Of a stretch of DNA of 64,000 bases, positions 1 to 7,020 are shown piece after piece. The notes under the pieces were generated by a model, which was given only the letters and a program-made list of their open reading frames with translations, was not told the DNA's origin and ran no database searches. A program made the translations under genes and the position numbers. Origin of the DNA: an uncultured Bacilli bacterium (GTDB taxonomy: Bacteria; Bacillota_I; Bacilli_A; RF39; UBA660). The DNA is taken from contig CALVXO010000003.1 of assembly GCA_944371325.1 (NCBI GenBank), forward strand, positions 30,097 through 94,096. The letters run 5' to 3'. Each line of letters starts with the position of its first letter. Position 1 is the first letter of the stretch.

Positions 1-2
1 TT

Positions 3-185
3 GTAAAAGAAATTATTAATATTTGGGAAGATAACGATGAAGTTTATACTGTTAATATGGAAGTAACTCAATCATCTGTTAAAGGACATATTAATCTTTA
101 TATTGAAGAAAATCCTGATACAGAAAAAACTATATTTGAAATTGCTTGTGAAATAGTTGGTGTAGATTATAATAAATATAAATAA
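3..185 (+). CDS. C-terminal part of an unknown protein (5' end outside window)
   Basis: An open frame enters from the left edge and ends at TAA 183-185, giving the last 60 residues of a protein (from VKEIINIWEDNDEVYTVN to VGVDYNKYK). It is acidic and has no recognisable motif. The first in-frame ATG is at residue 19, and nothing upstream of it looks like a ribosome binding site, so this is most likely a truncated view of a longer gene and not a small complete one. No terminator follows; the repeat array of the next gene begins at once. Function unknown. Confidence 0.5.
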   Translation, partial: VKEIINIWEDNDEVYTVNMEVTQSSVKGHINLYIEENPDTEKTIFEIACEIVGVDYNKYK

Positions 186-186
186 A

Positions 187-290
187 TTGCAAAAACTGCA
201 ATTTTTTTACAATAATGTGATAAAAACTGCAAAATATTATACAAAAGTGTGATAATTTATAGAATAATTACTGCAAAAATGTGATATAAT
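187..290 (+). promoter_or_regulatory. Phased direct repeats and extended -10 promoter upstream of the AAA/DUF4143 ATPase
   Basis: The heptamer TGTGATA occurs at 216, 248 and 280, exactly 32 bp apart, each preceded by CAA(T/A)A(A/G), so the 13-mer starting at 210, 242 and 274 is a direct repeat. TGCA words at 188, 197, 228 and 272 are interspersed. The third copy runs into an extended -10 (TGATATAAT, 282-290). A spacing of 32 bp is about three helical turns, so a protein bound to each copy would lie on the same face. This looks like an operator array; the binding protein is unknown. Confidence 0.6.
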
Positions 291-310
291 GATTAAAAAG
301 GGATGATTTT

Positions 311-1612
311 ATGCAAAGATTTATGACAGATAAACTAATTGAATGGAAAAATAGTAAAACGAGAAAGCCTTTAATTTTAAAAGGCGCTCGGCAAGTAGGT
401 AAAACTTTTTTACTAAAATCATTTGGTGAAAAATATTATAATAATGTTGCTTATTTTAATTTTGACCACGATGAAGGATTAGCTGATTTATTTAATAATA
501 CCAAAGATCCAAAAAGAATAATTGAACAATTAATATTGGTAAATGGTGATAAAATAGAACCATTAAATACATTGATAATTTTTGATGAAATTCAAGAATG
601 TCCCAATGCTTTAAACTCATTAAAATATTTTTGCGAAGAAGCTAACGAATATCATATTGCTTGTGCTGGCTCATTATTAGGAATAAGACTATCTAAAACT
701 TCCTTTCCAGTTGGTAAAGTAGATTTTTTAAATTTATATCCAATGTCATTTAGTGAATTTTTAATTGCAGATGATTGTCAAAATTTAGTAGATTATATGA
801 GGCAAAAAAAAGATATTTCAGAAATACCACTAATTTTTGAAGAACAATTAATGGAAAAATTAAAAGCTTACTATATTGTTGGAGGAATGCCAGAAGCTGT
901 TTATATTTGGGTTATGGAAAAAGATATTGCTAAAGTTAATTATATTCAAAAAAATATTTTAGAAGCTTATGAAAGTGATTTTTCTAAACATACAGATAGT
1001 AGTGAGGCTAATAAAATATCTTTAATTTGGAATGGGATCCCAGCCCAACTTGCTAAAGAAAATAAAAAATTTATTTATCAAGTTATTAAAGAAGGGGCTC
1101 GCGCACGTGAATATGAAAATGCTTTAAATTGGCTTAATGATGCTAATTTAATAACAAAATGTTACAATGTTTCTAAATGTGCCTTTCCTTTAAAAGCGTA
1201 TTATGATTTATCTGCTTTTAAAATTTATATGAATGATGTTGGATTATTAAGACAAATGGCTAATTTAGATAGTAAAATAATTTTAGAAGGTAATAAATTA
1301 TTAGAAGAATTTAAAGGAGCATTTACAGAAAATTATGTTATTAACACTTTAACATATTTATATAATACTGTCCCAAATTACTACACATTTGATCGTAACG
1401 AAATAGATTTTGTAATTCAAAGAGATAACAAAATTATTCCAATTGAAGTTAAATCAAACAAAAATACTAATCATAATAGTTTAACTAAATATAATTCAAA
1501 TAATGATAATTTAATATCTTACCGTTTTTCCGCTAACAATTTAAAAAAAGATGGCAAGATAATAAATGTTCCGTTATATTTTATCGAATATATTGATAAT
1601 CTAAATATTTAA
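311..1612 (+). CDS. AAA family ATPase with DUF4143 domain
   Basis: 433 residues with the layout of the AAA_14/DUF4143 family. A P-loop GARQVGKT lies at residues 25-32 and a Walker B strand LIIFDEIQE near residue 90. The middle is helical, and the C-terminal DUF4143 region contains NEIDFVIQ...IPIEVKS, a pattern like the acidic/lysine core of restriction-type nuclease folds. The family is widespread in gut bacteria and its role is not established; mobile-element or defence roles have been suggested. It is a single gene, with its own repeat-laden promoter upstream and a hairpin overlapping its stop. The ribosome binding site is weak (AAAAAGGGAT). Confidence 0.85.
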   Translation: MQRFMTDKLIEWKNSKTRKPLILKGARQVGKTFLLKSFGEKYYNNVAYFNFDHDEGLADLFNNTKDPKRIIEQLILVNGDKIEPLNTLIIFDEIQECPNALNSLKYFCEEANEYHIACAGSLLGIRLSKTSFPVGKVDFLNLYPMSFSEFLIADDCQNLVDYMRQKKDISEIPLIFEEQLMEKLKAYYIVGGMPEAVYIWVMEKDIAKVNYIQKNILEAYESDFSKHTDSSEANKISLIWNGIPAQLAKENKKFIYQVIKEGARAREYENALNWLNDANLITKCYNVSKCAFPLKAYYDLSAFKIYMNDVGLLRQMANLDSKIILEGNKLLEEFKGAFTENYVINTLTYLYNTVPNYYTFDRNEIDFVIQRDNKIIPIEVKSNKNTNHNSLTKYNSNNDNLISYRFSANNLKKDGKIINVPLYFIEYIDNLNI

Positions 1613-1637
1613 CTTAATACTTGTTATTAAGTTTTTA
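1611..1637 (+). terminator. Intrinsic terminator of the DUF4143 ATPase gene
   Basis: Nine-base-pair stem AACTTAATA (1611-1619) / TATTAAGTT (1625-1633) with a CTTGT loop and a following TTTATTT run. It starts inside the TAA stop codon. Confidence 0.6.
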
Positions 1638-1667
1638 TTTACTCATATAATTTTATAGGTGATATCG

Positions 1668-2402
1668 ATGGATAATATATCATTTGCTTTTATACTAACT
1701 ATATTAGCAGGATTATCAACTATGATCGGATCAATATTTATATTTAAGAAAAAAAATGAAAATATAATAGTTGGCTCACTTGCTTTTGCATCAGGAGTAA
1801 TGTTTACAGTATCAATTACTGATTTAATACCAGAATCATATAATTTATTAATTAATATTTTTCCTAAATTCCCGGCTATTATATATATGTTAATATTTGT
1901 TGTGAGCGGTATTATATTTTCTATGTTAATAGATAAATATATTCCAACAGACAATAATTTATATAGAGTAGGGATATTTGCTATGTTAGCTATAATTATT
2001 CATAATATACCAGAAGGTATAGCTACTTTTATGGCTACTAATACTAATATAATGCTAGGAATATCTTTAACTATTGCTATTGCACTACATAATATACCAG
2101 AAGGTATTAGTATATCTATTCCTATATATTATGCTACTAATAGTAAATTTAAAGCTATTTTTTATACGTTTATATCTGCTATATCAGAACCATTTGGAGC
2201 ATTATTAACCTATTTATTTTTAAGTAATTATATTAATGATAGAATCATGGGATTTTTATTTGGTATTATAGCAGGTATTATGATTCATATTTCAATGTAT
2301 GAATTACTTCCAACTTCTAAAAGTTATAATAAATTAAATATAACTTATCTATTTTTTATATTAGGAGTAATACTTATGTTATTAAATCACTTTGCTTTTT
2401 AA
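1668..2402 (+). CDS. ZIP family divalent metal transporter
   Basis: 244-residue polytopic membrane protein of the ZIP family, which moves zinc, iron or manganese into the cytosol. The diagnostic motif HNIPEG occurs twice, near residues 116 and 145, in the two metal-binding helices, and about eight hydrophobic segments can be seen. The longest frame starts at GTG 1659, but that GTG belongs to the Shine-Dalgarno AGGTGAT (1657-1663), so ATG 1668 is chosen. The nearest neighbours are unrelated and the gene looks monocistronic. The metal preferred cannot be told from the sequence. Confidence 0.9.
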   Translation: MDNISFAFILTILAGLSTMIGSIFIFKKKNENIIVGSLAFASGVMFTVSITDLIPESYNLLINIFPKFPAIIYMLIFVVSGIIFSMLIDKYIPTDNNLYRVGIFAMLAIIIHNIPEGIATFMATNTNIMLGISLTIAIALHNIPEGISISIPIYYATNSKFKAIFYTFISAISEPFGALLTYLFLSNYINDRIMGFLFGIIAGIMIHISMYELLPTSKSYNKLNITYLFFILGVILMLLNHFAF

Positions 2403-2411
2403 TATTAAATG

Positions 2412-2420
2412 TGCTATAAT
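2412..2420 (+). promoter_or_regulatory. Extended -10 promoter of the metallopeptidase gene
   Basis: TGCTATAAT, a TGn plus perfect TATAAT, lies 23 bp before the ATG at 2443 and overlaps no gene. A Shine-Dalgarno AGAAGGGA follows at 2431. Confidence 0.6.
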
Positions 2421-2442
2421 ATCCGGCTAAAGAAGGGATATT

Positions 2443-3663
2443 ATGAAACCAATCAGTGAAATGAATTTATTAGAAATATTTACTATAATTTTTAATAAAA
2501 AAAATAAAATATCATGCTCAAAATTTAAAAATATCGATTTAAAAAGTTTATATAAAAGAGCATATGAATTTTATTGTATAAATACTGGACAAAATATATA
2601 TGATGAAGAAAAAATATATAATTGGATGATAGAAAAATCAAGTTATTCATTTTTAACTTTATTACTTGATGTAAAATTAGATTACTTATTAGAAAAAGAT
2701 AAATTTATGTTTTATAATTTACCAGCAATGATTAATATTATGCATGAATTTCTCAATACTTGTTCTATTGATAAAAGTAATATTACTAATACACAAACTA
2801 TTTCTAAAGAAAAAACTAATAGTTTAGTACATGAAATATTAAAACAAATTGACCCATCTCTTGAATGGCTAAAAATATATGAAGAATGTAGAAAAAACAA
2901 TAAAATAATATATATAAATGAATATAATGAAGATCAATTAAAAGAATTAGCTCATAAATTATATTTAAGTAAAATTCCTCATGAAGATTCATGTATATGT
3001 TTACCTAATAACACACATTATATTATTTTAAATTATAAAAACAATTTATATGATACTATTTCTACTATCCATGAATTTATTCATTATATTATTGAAACAA
3101 AATCAATAAAAAAGCCACTTTTATTAACTGAATTTTTTTCTATTTTTTACGAATTGTATTCATTATATTTTTTAAAAAAACAAGGTTTTGATTTAAAGGA
3201 ATTAACAAATATATATCAAAATGAAAGAATTCGTGATTTATACATGATTGGACTAGAAATAGACCCATTATTTAAATATATTAAAACATTTGTTGAAAAA
3301 AACTGTATTTCATTTGAAGATGACTTTAATTATTATGTAGATTTATTAGAAAAATTAAATAAAAAAAACGAAGATAATTTATCTCCTAAAAAACTTGCTT
3401 ATAAAAGATGTGAAAAATATATTATTTCACTTTTAAATAATGATTTTTTTGAATCGTATCCTTATGTAATAGGATCTTATTTATCATTTGAAGCTATGTC
3501 AAATTTAAATAAAAAAACATTAGAAAAAATAAAAGGATTTATCGATAGTGATAATATTGATCCATACGATTTATTTAAATTCGTTGGATGTGATGTAGAA
3601 AAATTAGAGATTAAAAGAGTAGGGGGAGAAGAAAAAACATTACAAAAAGAAAAAAGACAATAA
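2443..3663 (+). CDS. Putative zinc metallopeptidase (HEXXH, M3-like)
   Basis: 406 residues. The only clear motif is HEFIH at residues 210-214 (HEXXH zinc site), preceded by a hydrophobic strand (YDTISTI) and followed about 16-23 residues later by LTEFFSIFYE. That would supply the third zinc-binding glutamate (E230 or E237), as in gluzincins of the oligoendopeptidase F/M3 type. The rest is helical and Lys/Asn rich with no signal peptide, so a cytoplasmic peptidase is likely. It is shorter than typical PepF (about 600 residues) and the canonical HExGH glycine is absent. The protease class is inferred from one motif. Confidence 0.55.
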   Translation: MKPISEMNLLEIFTIIFNKKNKISCSKFKNIDLKSLYKRAYEFYCINTGQNIYDEEKIYNWMIEKSSYSFLTLLLDVKLDYLLEKDKFMFYNLPAMINIMHEFLNTCSIDKSNITNTQTISKEKTNSLVHEILKQIDPSLEWLKIYEECRKNNKIIYINEYNEDQLKELAHKLYLSKIPHEDSCICLPNNTHYIILNYKNNLYDTISTIHEFIHYIIETKSIKKPLLLTEFFSIFYELYSLYFLKKQGFDLKELTNIYQNERIRDLYMIGLEIDPLFKYIKTFVEKNCISFEDDFNYYVDLLEKLNKKNEDNLSPKKLAYKRCEKYIISLLNNDFFESYPYVIGSYLSFEAMSNLNKKTLEKIKGFIDSDNIDPYDLFKFVGCDVEKLEIKRVGGEEKTLQKEKRQ

Positions 3664-3680
3664 AACCGTCTTTTTTTCTT
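3647..3680. terminator. Bidirectional terminator between convergent genes
   Basis: AAGAAAAAAGAC (3647-3658) can pair with GTCTTTTTTTCTT (3668-3680). The plus side ends in T7 and the minus side in a long T tract too, so it can serve both the metallopeptidase gene and the 43-residue gene at 3691-3822. Confidence 0.65.
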
Positions 3681-3690
3681 GGGTTAAAAC

Positions 3691-3822
3691 TTATTCAAAA
3701 TCATAATTTGAAGAAGTATTAGCGTTTGTAGATTCTTGTTTGTTCATGTTAGAATCCATTTTTTTGTTTTCTTTACATGATTTATTAGAATTACAATTTT
3801 TTGCTTGTTTATTCTTTTTCAT
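3691..3822 (-). CDS. Small hydrophilic Asn/Lys/Ser-rich protein
   Basis: 43 codons from ATG 3820-3822 to TAA 3691-3693, beginning MKKNKQAKNCNSNKSCK. A good Shine-Dalgarno (GGGTGAT, spacing about 5) supports translation. The product is highly charged, low in hydrophobic residues and has two cysteines near the N-terminus, so it is probably unstructured. Convergent with the metallopeptidase gene, with which it shares a terminator. Such composition is seen in small spore or stress proteins, but no family is recognised and no function is claimed. Confidence 0.55.
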   Translation of the reverse strand: MKKNKQAKNCNSNKSCKENKKMDSNMNKQESTNANTSSNYDFE

Positions 3823-3876
3823 TTTATCACCCATTAATATTATTGACAGTTTATTTAATTTTATTTATTAATATAA

Positions 3877-3905
3877 TTGTTAAAATATGGAATATTTGAT
3901 ATAAT
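3877..3905 (+). promoter_or_regulatory. Sigma-A-type promoter of the 319-residue gene
   Basis: TTGTTA (3877-3882), 17 bp, TATAAT (3900-3905), with TG at the extended -10 position. The start codon is at 3941, behind AGTAGGTG. Confidence 0.65.
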
Positions 3906-3940
3906 ACAGGAAATAATAATTATAAAGTAGGTGTTTAAAA

Positions 3941-4900
3941 ATGAATTCTTCAGATAAAATAGAATTTTTTAAACAAACAATCTTATATAATTGTTATATA
4001 ACATTATTATCTTTATTTGATAATAAAGAATTAGTTATCAAAAAAATAGATAATCAAAGTAAAAACATTTATAAATCTTTAAAATATATTAATAAAAATA
4101 ATAATGTTGAAAATGAATATATTTGCTTTTATTTTTTGTTAAAATATTTAAGTATTCCAAATATTGATTTTATTGATTTATATAATAATGGTGCAAAAAA
4201 ATTAGTATATAATGGTTTAATAATTGAAGAAAAATTAAATGATAAATTTAATTATTATGGACAATTAATGAACGAAATAGGTTTAGATTTACTTGCTAAT
4301 ATATGTTTAATGAAAAAATATAAAACAATTGCAATTAAAACTTATGATGACTTTTTATATACTTCAACATGGATATATAATAAAAGAAAACATTTTAGAA
4401 CGATTATTAGATTATTGGTATTAGCTATGAATAATGATTTTTATCATATTTGTGTAAAGTTTAATAAGAGTTTTATTGATAATAAGATCTATTTAAAAAC
4501 TATTAAAGGATATTTATATCAAACAGTTTTACCAAATGACTTTTTATATGGTTTAATATATGACGGATTATATACAGAAAAACAATTTGATAAATATAGT
4601 AGTAAAGGTGATTATAAATTATTATGTGAAAAATTAGATGTTTTATATCATAATAATATAATTGATAAATCTATTGTTAAAGAAGCAATTATAGTAATTA
4701 TTGCAATGTACAAAAATAAAATATATTATTTAGAGCATTATAAGGTAATTAATGATGAAATTAAAAACAACTTATTTAATAAATTTAATTTTATTTTGAA
4801 ACAAGCAATTAAAGAATTTGAATTAAAATTTACCAAAGAAGATATAATAAATATAAATAAATATGTTATCAAATCAAAAAAAAGATTTAAAATCAATTAG
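3941..4900 (+). CDS. Hypothetical protein, 319 aa
   Basis: Lysine-, asparagine- and tyrosine-rich protein with mostly helical character and no transmembrane segment or signal peptide. There are no cysteine clusters, P-loop or HEXXH. The C-terminus is strongly basic (KSKKRFKIN). It has its own consensus promoter and Shine-Dalgarno (AGTAGGTG, ATG 3941) and a shared terminator, so it is a real, singly transcribed gene. It is not recognised; its isolation between a metallopeptidase and holA gives no hint of function. Confidence 0.6.
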   Translation: MNSSDKIEFFKQTILYNCYITLLSLFDNKELVIKKIDNQSKNIYKSLKYINKNNNVENEYICFYFLLKYLSIPNIDFIDLYNNGAKKLVYNGLIIEEKLNDKFNYYGQLMNEIGLDLLANICLMKKYKTIAIKTYDDFLYTSTWIYNKRKHFRTIIRLLVLAMNNDFYHICVKFNKSFIDNKIYLKTIKGYLYQTVLPNDFLYGLIYDGLYTEKQFDKYSSKGDYKLLCEKLDVLYHNNIIDKSIVKEAIIVIIAMYKNKIYYLEHYKVINDEIKNNLFNKFNFILKQAIKEFELKFTKEDIININKYVIKSKKRFKIN

Positions 4901-4938
4901 TTAACATAATATATATTATCGGAAGTTAAATAGTTATT

Positions 4939-4966
4939 AAAAAAGACATATAGTAGTGTCTTTTTA
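4939..4966. terminator. Bidirectional terminator between convergent genes
   Basis: AAAAAGACA (4940-4948), loop TATAGTAG, TGTCTTTTT (4957-4965). T tracts lie on both sides. It ends the + strand gene at 4900 and holA, whose stop codon (4964-4966) is the last part of the stem. Confidence 0.75.
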
Positions 4967-5902
4967 TAATGCTAAAATAAATAATTCTAAGCCTAATTGT
5001 TTATCTATTTTTCCAGTTTTAATAGATATATCTAAATCAGCTAATTCTTTCAAATAATTTAATAATACATTAGAATCATATTTTTTTGAATTTTGATTAG
5101 CTAATTTAACTCTATATGGATGTATTTTTAATATACTAGCAATATTATTTTCGGTATATCCATTTAAATATAATTGTTTAACTTGATACATTATCCTTAT
5201 TTGATTTGCTAAGGCAATTATAATAGCAATTGGTTCTTCGTTTAATTTAATTCGATCTTGATATAACATTATAGCATCATTTTTATTTTTATTTATAATA
5301 GCATCAATTAATTTAAAATTATTAACTTCTAATGATTTAGATATTAAATTAGTTATATCTTCTTTAGTTATATTTTTATCTTTATCCTTATATATTTTTA
5401 TTTTATCAATTTCAGTAGCAAGTAGGGTAGTATCATCCCCTACTCGTTCTAATAAATATTTTATATTGTCAGTTGAAATATTATATTCACCAAATAATTC
5501 TTTTACCAATGAAAGATTATCAATATTATTAAATTCTTTAACAATACCTATTTTTTTAATTAATTTTGTTATTTTTTTTCTTTCATCTAATTTATCATTG
5601 TTAACAATAAAAATTAATATTGTATTATCATTTATATTATTTAAATAATTTTCCAAAATTGTTGAATCTTGTTCTAAAGCCTTTTTAGTTGTCCCAGTAA
5701 ATATATAACTATTATTAACAATAATAATTTTTTTATCATCAAATAATGACATACTACTAGCATCATTAATTATATCAGTTAAATATGTATTGGTTAAATC
5801 ATATTTATTTATATTTATTTCATCAATTTTATTATCTTTAATTATTTTATTTATTTCTTTATTTATTAAATAATTAATTGATCCATATAATATATATACC
5901 AT
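4964..5902 (-). CDS. holA: DNA polymerase III subunit delta
   Basis: 312 residues. Delta is the sliding-clamp-opening subunit of the clamp loader. The family pattern is visible: an N-terminal VYILYGSINYLINKEI, the DASSMSLFDDKKIIIVNN segment near residue 55 typical of HolA, and a helical C-terminal collar domain (PYRVKLANQN). The longest frame begins at GTG 5911, but that codon sits inside the Shine-Dalgarno (AGGTG), so ATG 5900-5902 is the better start. HolA is commonly next to rpsT; that gene is not seen here. It lies convergent with an unknown gene and divergent from the type I toxin locus. Confidence 0.88.
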   Translation of the reverse strand: MVYILYGSINYLINKEINKIIKDNKIDEININKYDLTNTYLTDIINDASSMSLFDDKKIIIVNNSYIFTGTTKKALEQDSTILENYLNNINDNTILIFIVNNDKLDERKKITKLIKKIGIVKEFNNIDNLSLVKELFGEYNISTDNIKYLLERVGDDTTLLATEIDKIKIYKDKDKNITKEDITNLISKSLEVNNFKLIDAIINKNKNDAIMLYQDRIKLNEEPIAIIIALANQIRIMYQVKQLYLNGYTENNIASILKIHPYRVKLANQNSKKYDSNVLLNYLKELADLDISIKTGKIDKQLGLELFILAL

Positions 5903-5959
5903 ACCACTCACCTACTTCATTATACTATAAATTTAGCAAAAATTAAAGTAAATTTATAG

Positions 5960-5988
5960 TTGACAAAATATATTGGTTAATTTATAAT
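5960..5988 (+). promoter_or_regulatory. Perfect consensus promoter of the putative type I toxin
   Basis: TTGACA (5960-5965), exactly 17 bp, TATAAT (5983-5988). The predicted transcript starts near 5994 and has a leader of about 55 nt before the first ATG. Confidence 0.85.
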
Positions 5989-6023
5989 TAATATTGAGAT
6001 ATGTTTAATAGTTAGGTGTTTTG

Positions 6024-6045
6024 CTCCGTATGAAACGGAGGTGAT
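6024..6045 (+). promoter_or_regulatory. Leader hairpin overlapping a strong Shine-Dalgarno
   Basis: CTCCGT (6024-6029) pairs with ACGGAG (6035-6040), and the perfect Shine-Dalgarno GGAGGTGAT (6037-6045) begins inside the stem. The leader segment GGTGTTTTG (6015-6023) is also perfectly complementary to CAAAACACC (6155-6163) in the 3' region, so a long-range closed form of the mRNA is possible. Confidence 0.55.
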
Positions 6046-6049
6046 CTTT

Positions 6050-6142
6050 ATGAATTTTAAATTAAACGAAAGGAATAAAGATGCAATTAATCGTTGTATT
6101 CGCAATGATTGTATTTTATACAGTTATTGTTTTAAAAAATAA
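6050..6142 (+). CDS. Short leader reading frame of the toxin mRNA (30 aa)
   Basis: ATG 6050 lies five bases after a perfect Shine-Dalgarno and opens a 30-codon frame starting MNFKLNERNKDAINRC. It overlaps the hydrophobic 22-codon frame at 6081 in another phase and ends 7 nt before it. The peptide is polar and cysteine-containing, not membrane-like. In hok/mok systems an overlapping leader frame couples translation of the toxin; this frame could do the same. Equally, it could be the main product; sequence alone does not settle which is toxic. Confidence 0.45.
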   Translation: MNFKLNERNKDAINRCIRNDCILYSYCFKK

Positions 6143-6149
6143 AGATTAA
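6081..6149 (+). CDS. Putative type I toxin: 22-residue hydrophobic peptide
   Basis: MQLIVVFAMIVFYTVIVLKNKD: one membrane-spanning helix with a short charged tail, the typical form of type I toxins and holin-like toxins. ATG 6081 is preceded by AAAGGA at 6069-6074. It sits between two perfect consensus promoters on opposite strands, and the converging transcript ends on its stop codon. The predicted role is membrane depolarisation when antisense RNA is lost. It does not match the TxpA/BsrG or Fst consensus that I can recall, so the family is open. Confidence 0.6.
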   Translation: MQLIVVFAMIVFYTVIVLKNKD

Positions 6150-6265
6150 AAAATCAAAACACCGAATCATCTTTGAAACGGTGTTTGCCTAAAAAATAAT
6201 GAGCAGACATCTAACATTGCAATATTAAATGTATCTCTTTTTATTATATGAAATTTCTTCCATCT
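6148..6265 (-). ncRNA. Putative antisense antitoxin RNA
   Basis: Predicted from a perfect -strand promoter (6272-6300) to an intrinsic terminator: stem AAACACCG/CGGTGTTT (6157-6164 with 6179-6186), then a six-T run (6148-6153) reading leftward. The RNA, about 118 nt, is fully complementary to the 3' region of the toxin mRNA. It also carries CCGTTTCA, complementary to TGAAACGG at 6031-6038 beside the toxin Shine-Dalgarno, so it could block both ends of the message. Confidence 0.65.
6157..6186. terminator. Hairpin shared by toxin mRNA 3' region and antisense RNA
   Basis: Eight-base-pair stem with a 14-nt loop. It is a good terminator for the - strand RNA (T6 follows). On the + strand no T tract follows, so the toxin mRNA may end further right, possibly at the T-rich run near 6235. 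Confidence 0.6.
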
Positions 6266-6271
6266 ATATAC

Positions 6272-6300
6272 ATTATATAACATATAATTAATTTTGTCAA
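6272..6300 (-). promoter_or_regulatory. Perfect consensus promoter of the antisense RNA
   Basis: Read on the - strand: TTGACA (6295-6300), 17 bp, TATAAT (6272-6277). No open reading frame lies downstream before the terminator at 6157, so it drives a non-coding RNA. Confidence 0.85.
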
Positions 6301-6315
6301 ATACTTTATTTTTAA

Positions 6316-6957
6316 TTAATTTTTTCTTTTACCAAATAAACTTAATAATTTTAAGAATAAGTTAATAAAATCTAAATATAGTTCTAAAGCACCATATATG
6401 GCTAAATTATCTTGTGGAAATGTATCTAAATTGTATTTTACTTTTTGAATATCGTAAGCTGTATATCCTAAAAATATAACAATTCCTACTATAGTAAGTA
6501 TCAAATCAAATGTTTCATTGCCAACAAACATATTAATTAAACTACAAATTATAATTGCAAATAATCCCATAAACAAAAATGTACTAAATTTACTTAAATC
6601 AATTTTAGTAAAATATCCTATTAAAGCAAATGAACCAAATAATAATGCAGTTATTCCGAACACATAAATCATTGAATATAGTTCATAAGCTAAAAATAAA
6701 TAAGAAAATGTAAGTCCTGTTACAAATGAATAAAGTAAAAAACATATTTTAGCAGTTGTACTACTCATAGTACGTATTTTAAGTGAAAAGAATATAACTA
6801 ATCCTATTTCAATTATTGCATAGATAATAAATGGTACTTGAGCAACTAACAATAAAATATCATAACTATTAGATACTGCATAACCTGTTAAAAATGTTAC
6901 TAATAATCCTATAAACATCCAACCAAACATTTTAGAATAAACTTCTCTTAATTCCAT
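6316..6957 (-). CDS. Bax inhibitor-1 / YccA family membrane protein
   Basis: 213 residues with about seven hydrophobic helices, matching the BI-1/TMBIM family in length and pattern (MELREVYSKMFGWMFIGLL at the start, TAYDIQKVK and ALELYLDFINLFLKLL near the end). Family members are putative calcium-leak or stress-related membrane proteins; their bacterial function is poorly defined. The Shine-Dalgarno AGGAGGG supports ATG 6957. Monocistronic; the antisense RNA promoter begins 16 bp past its stop codon. Confidence 0.9.
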   Translation of the reverse strand: MELREVYSKMFGWMFIGLLVTFLTGYAVSNSYDILLLVAQVPFIIYAIIEIGLVIFFSLKIRTMSSTTAKICFLLYSFVTGLTFSYLFLAYELYSMIYVFGITALLFGSFALIGYFTKIDLSKFSTFLFMGLFAIIICSLINMFVGNETFDLILTIVGIVIFLGYTAYDIQKVKYNLDTFPQDNLAIYGALELYLDFINLFLKLLSLFGKRKN

Positions 6958-6996
6958 ATAAATCCCTCCTACTATTAATTATATCATAATGTATAT

Positions 6997-7020
6997 AAAA
7001 AAGCATCTAAAATGCTTTTA
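6997..7020 (-). terminator. Terminator of the two-component operon
   Basis: AAAAGCAT (6999-7006), loop CTAAA, ATGCTTTT (7012-7019). A T-rich run follows on the - strand. The stem includes the stop codon of the histidine kinase. Confidence 0.7.

Noticed and set aside
1643..1954. 103-codon frame opposite the ZIP transporter
   Set aside because: Antisense shadow of a strongly supported membrane-protein gene; no ribosome site or promoter of its own.
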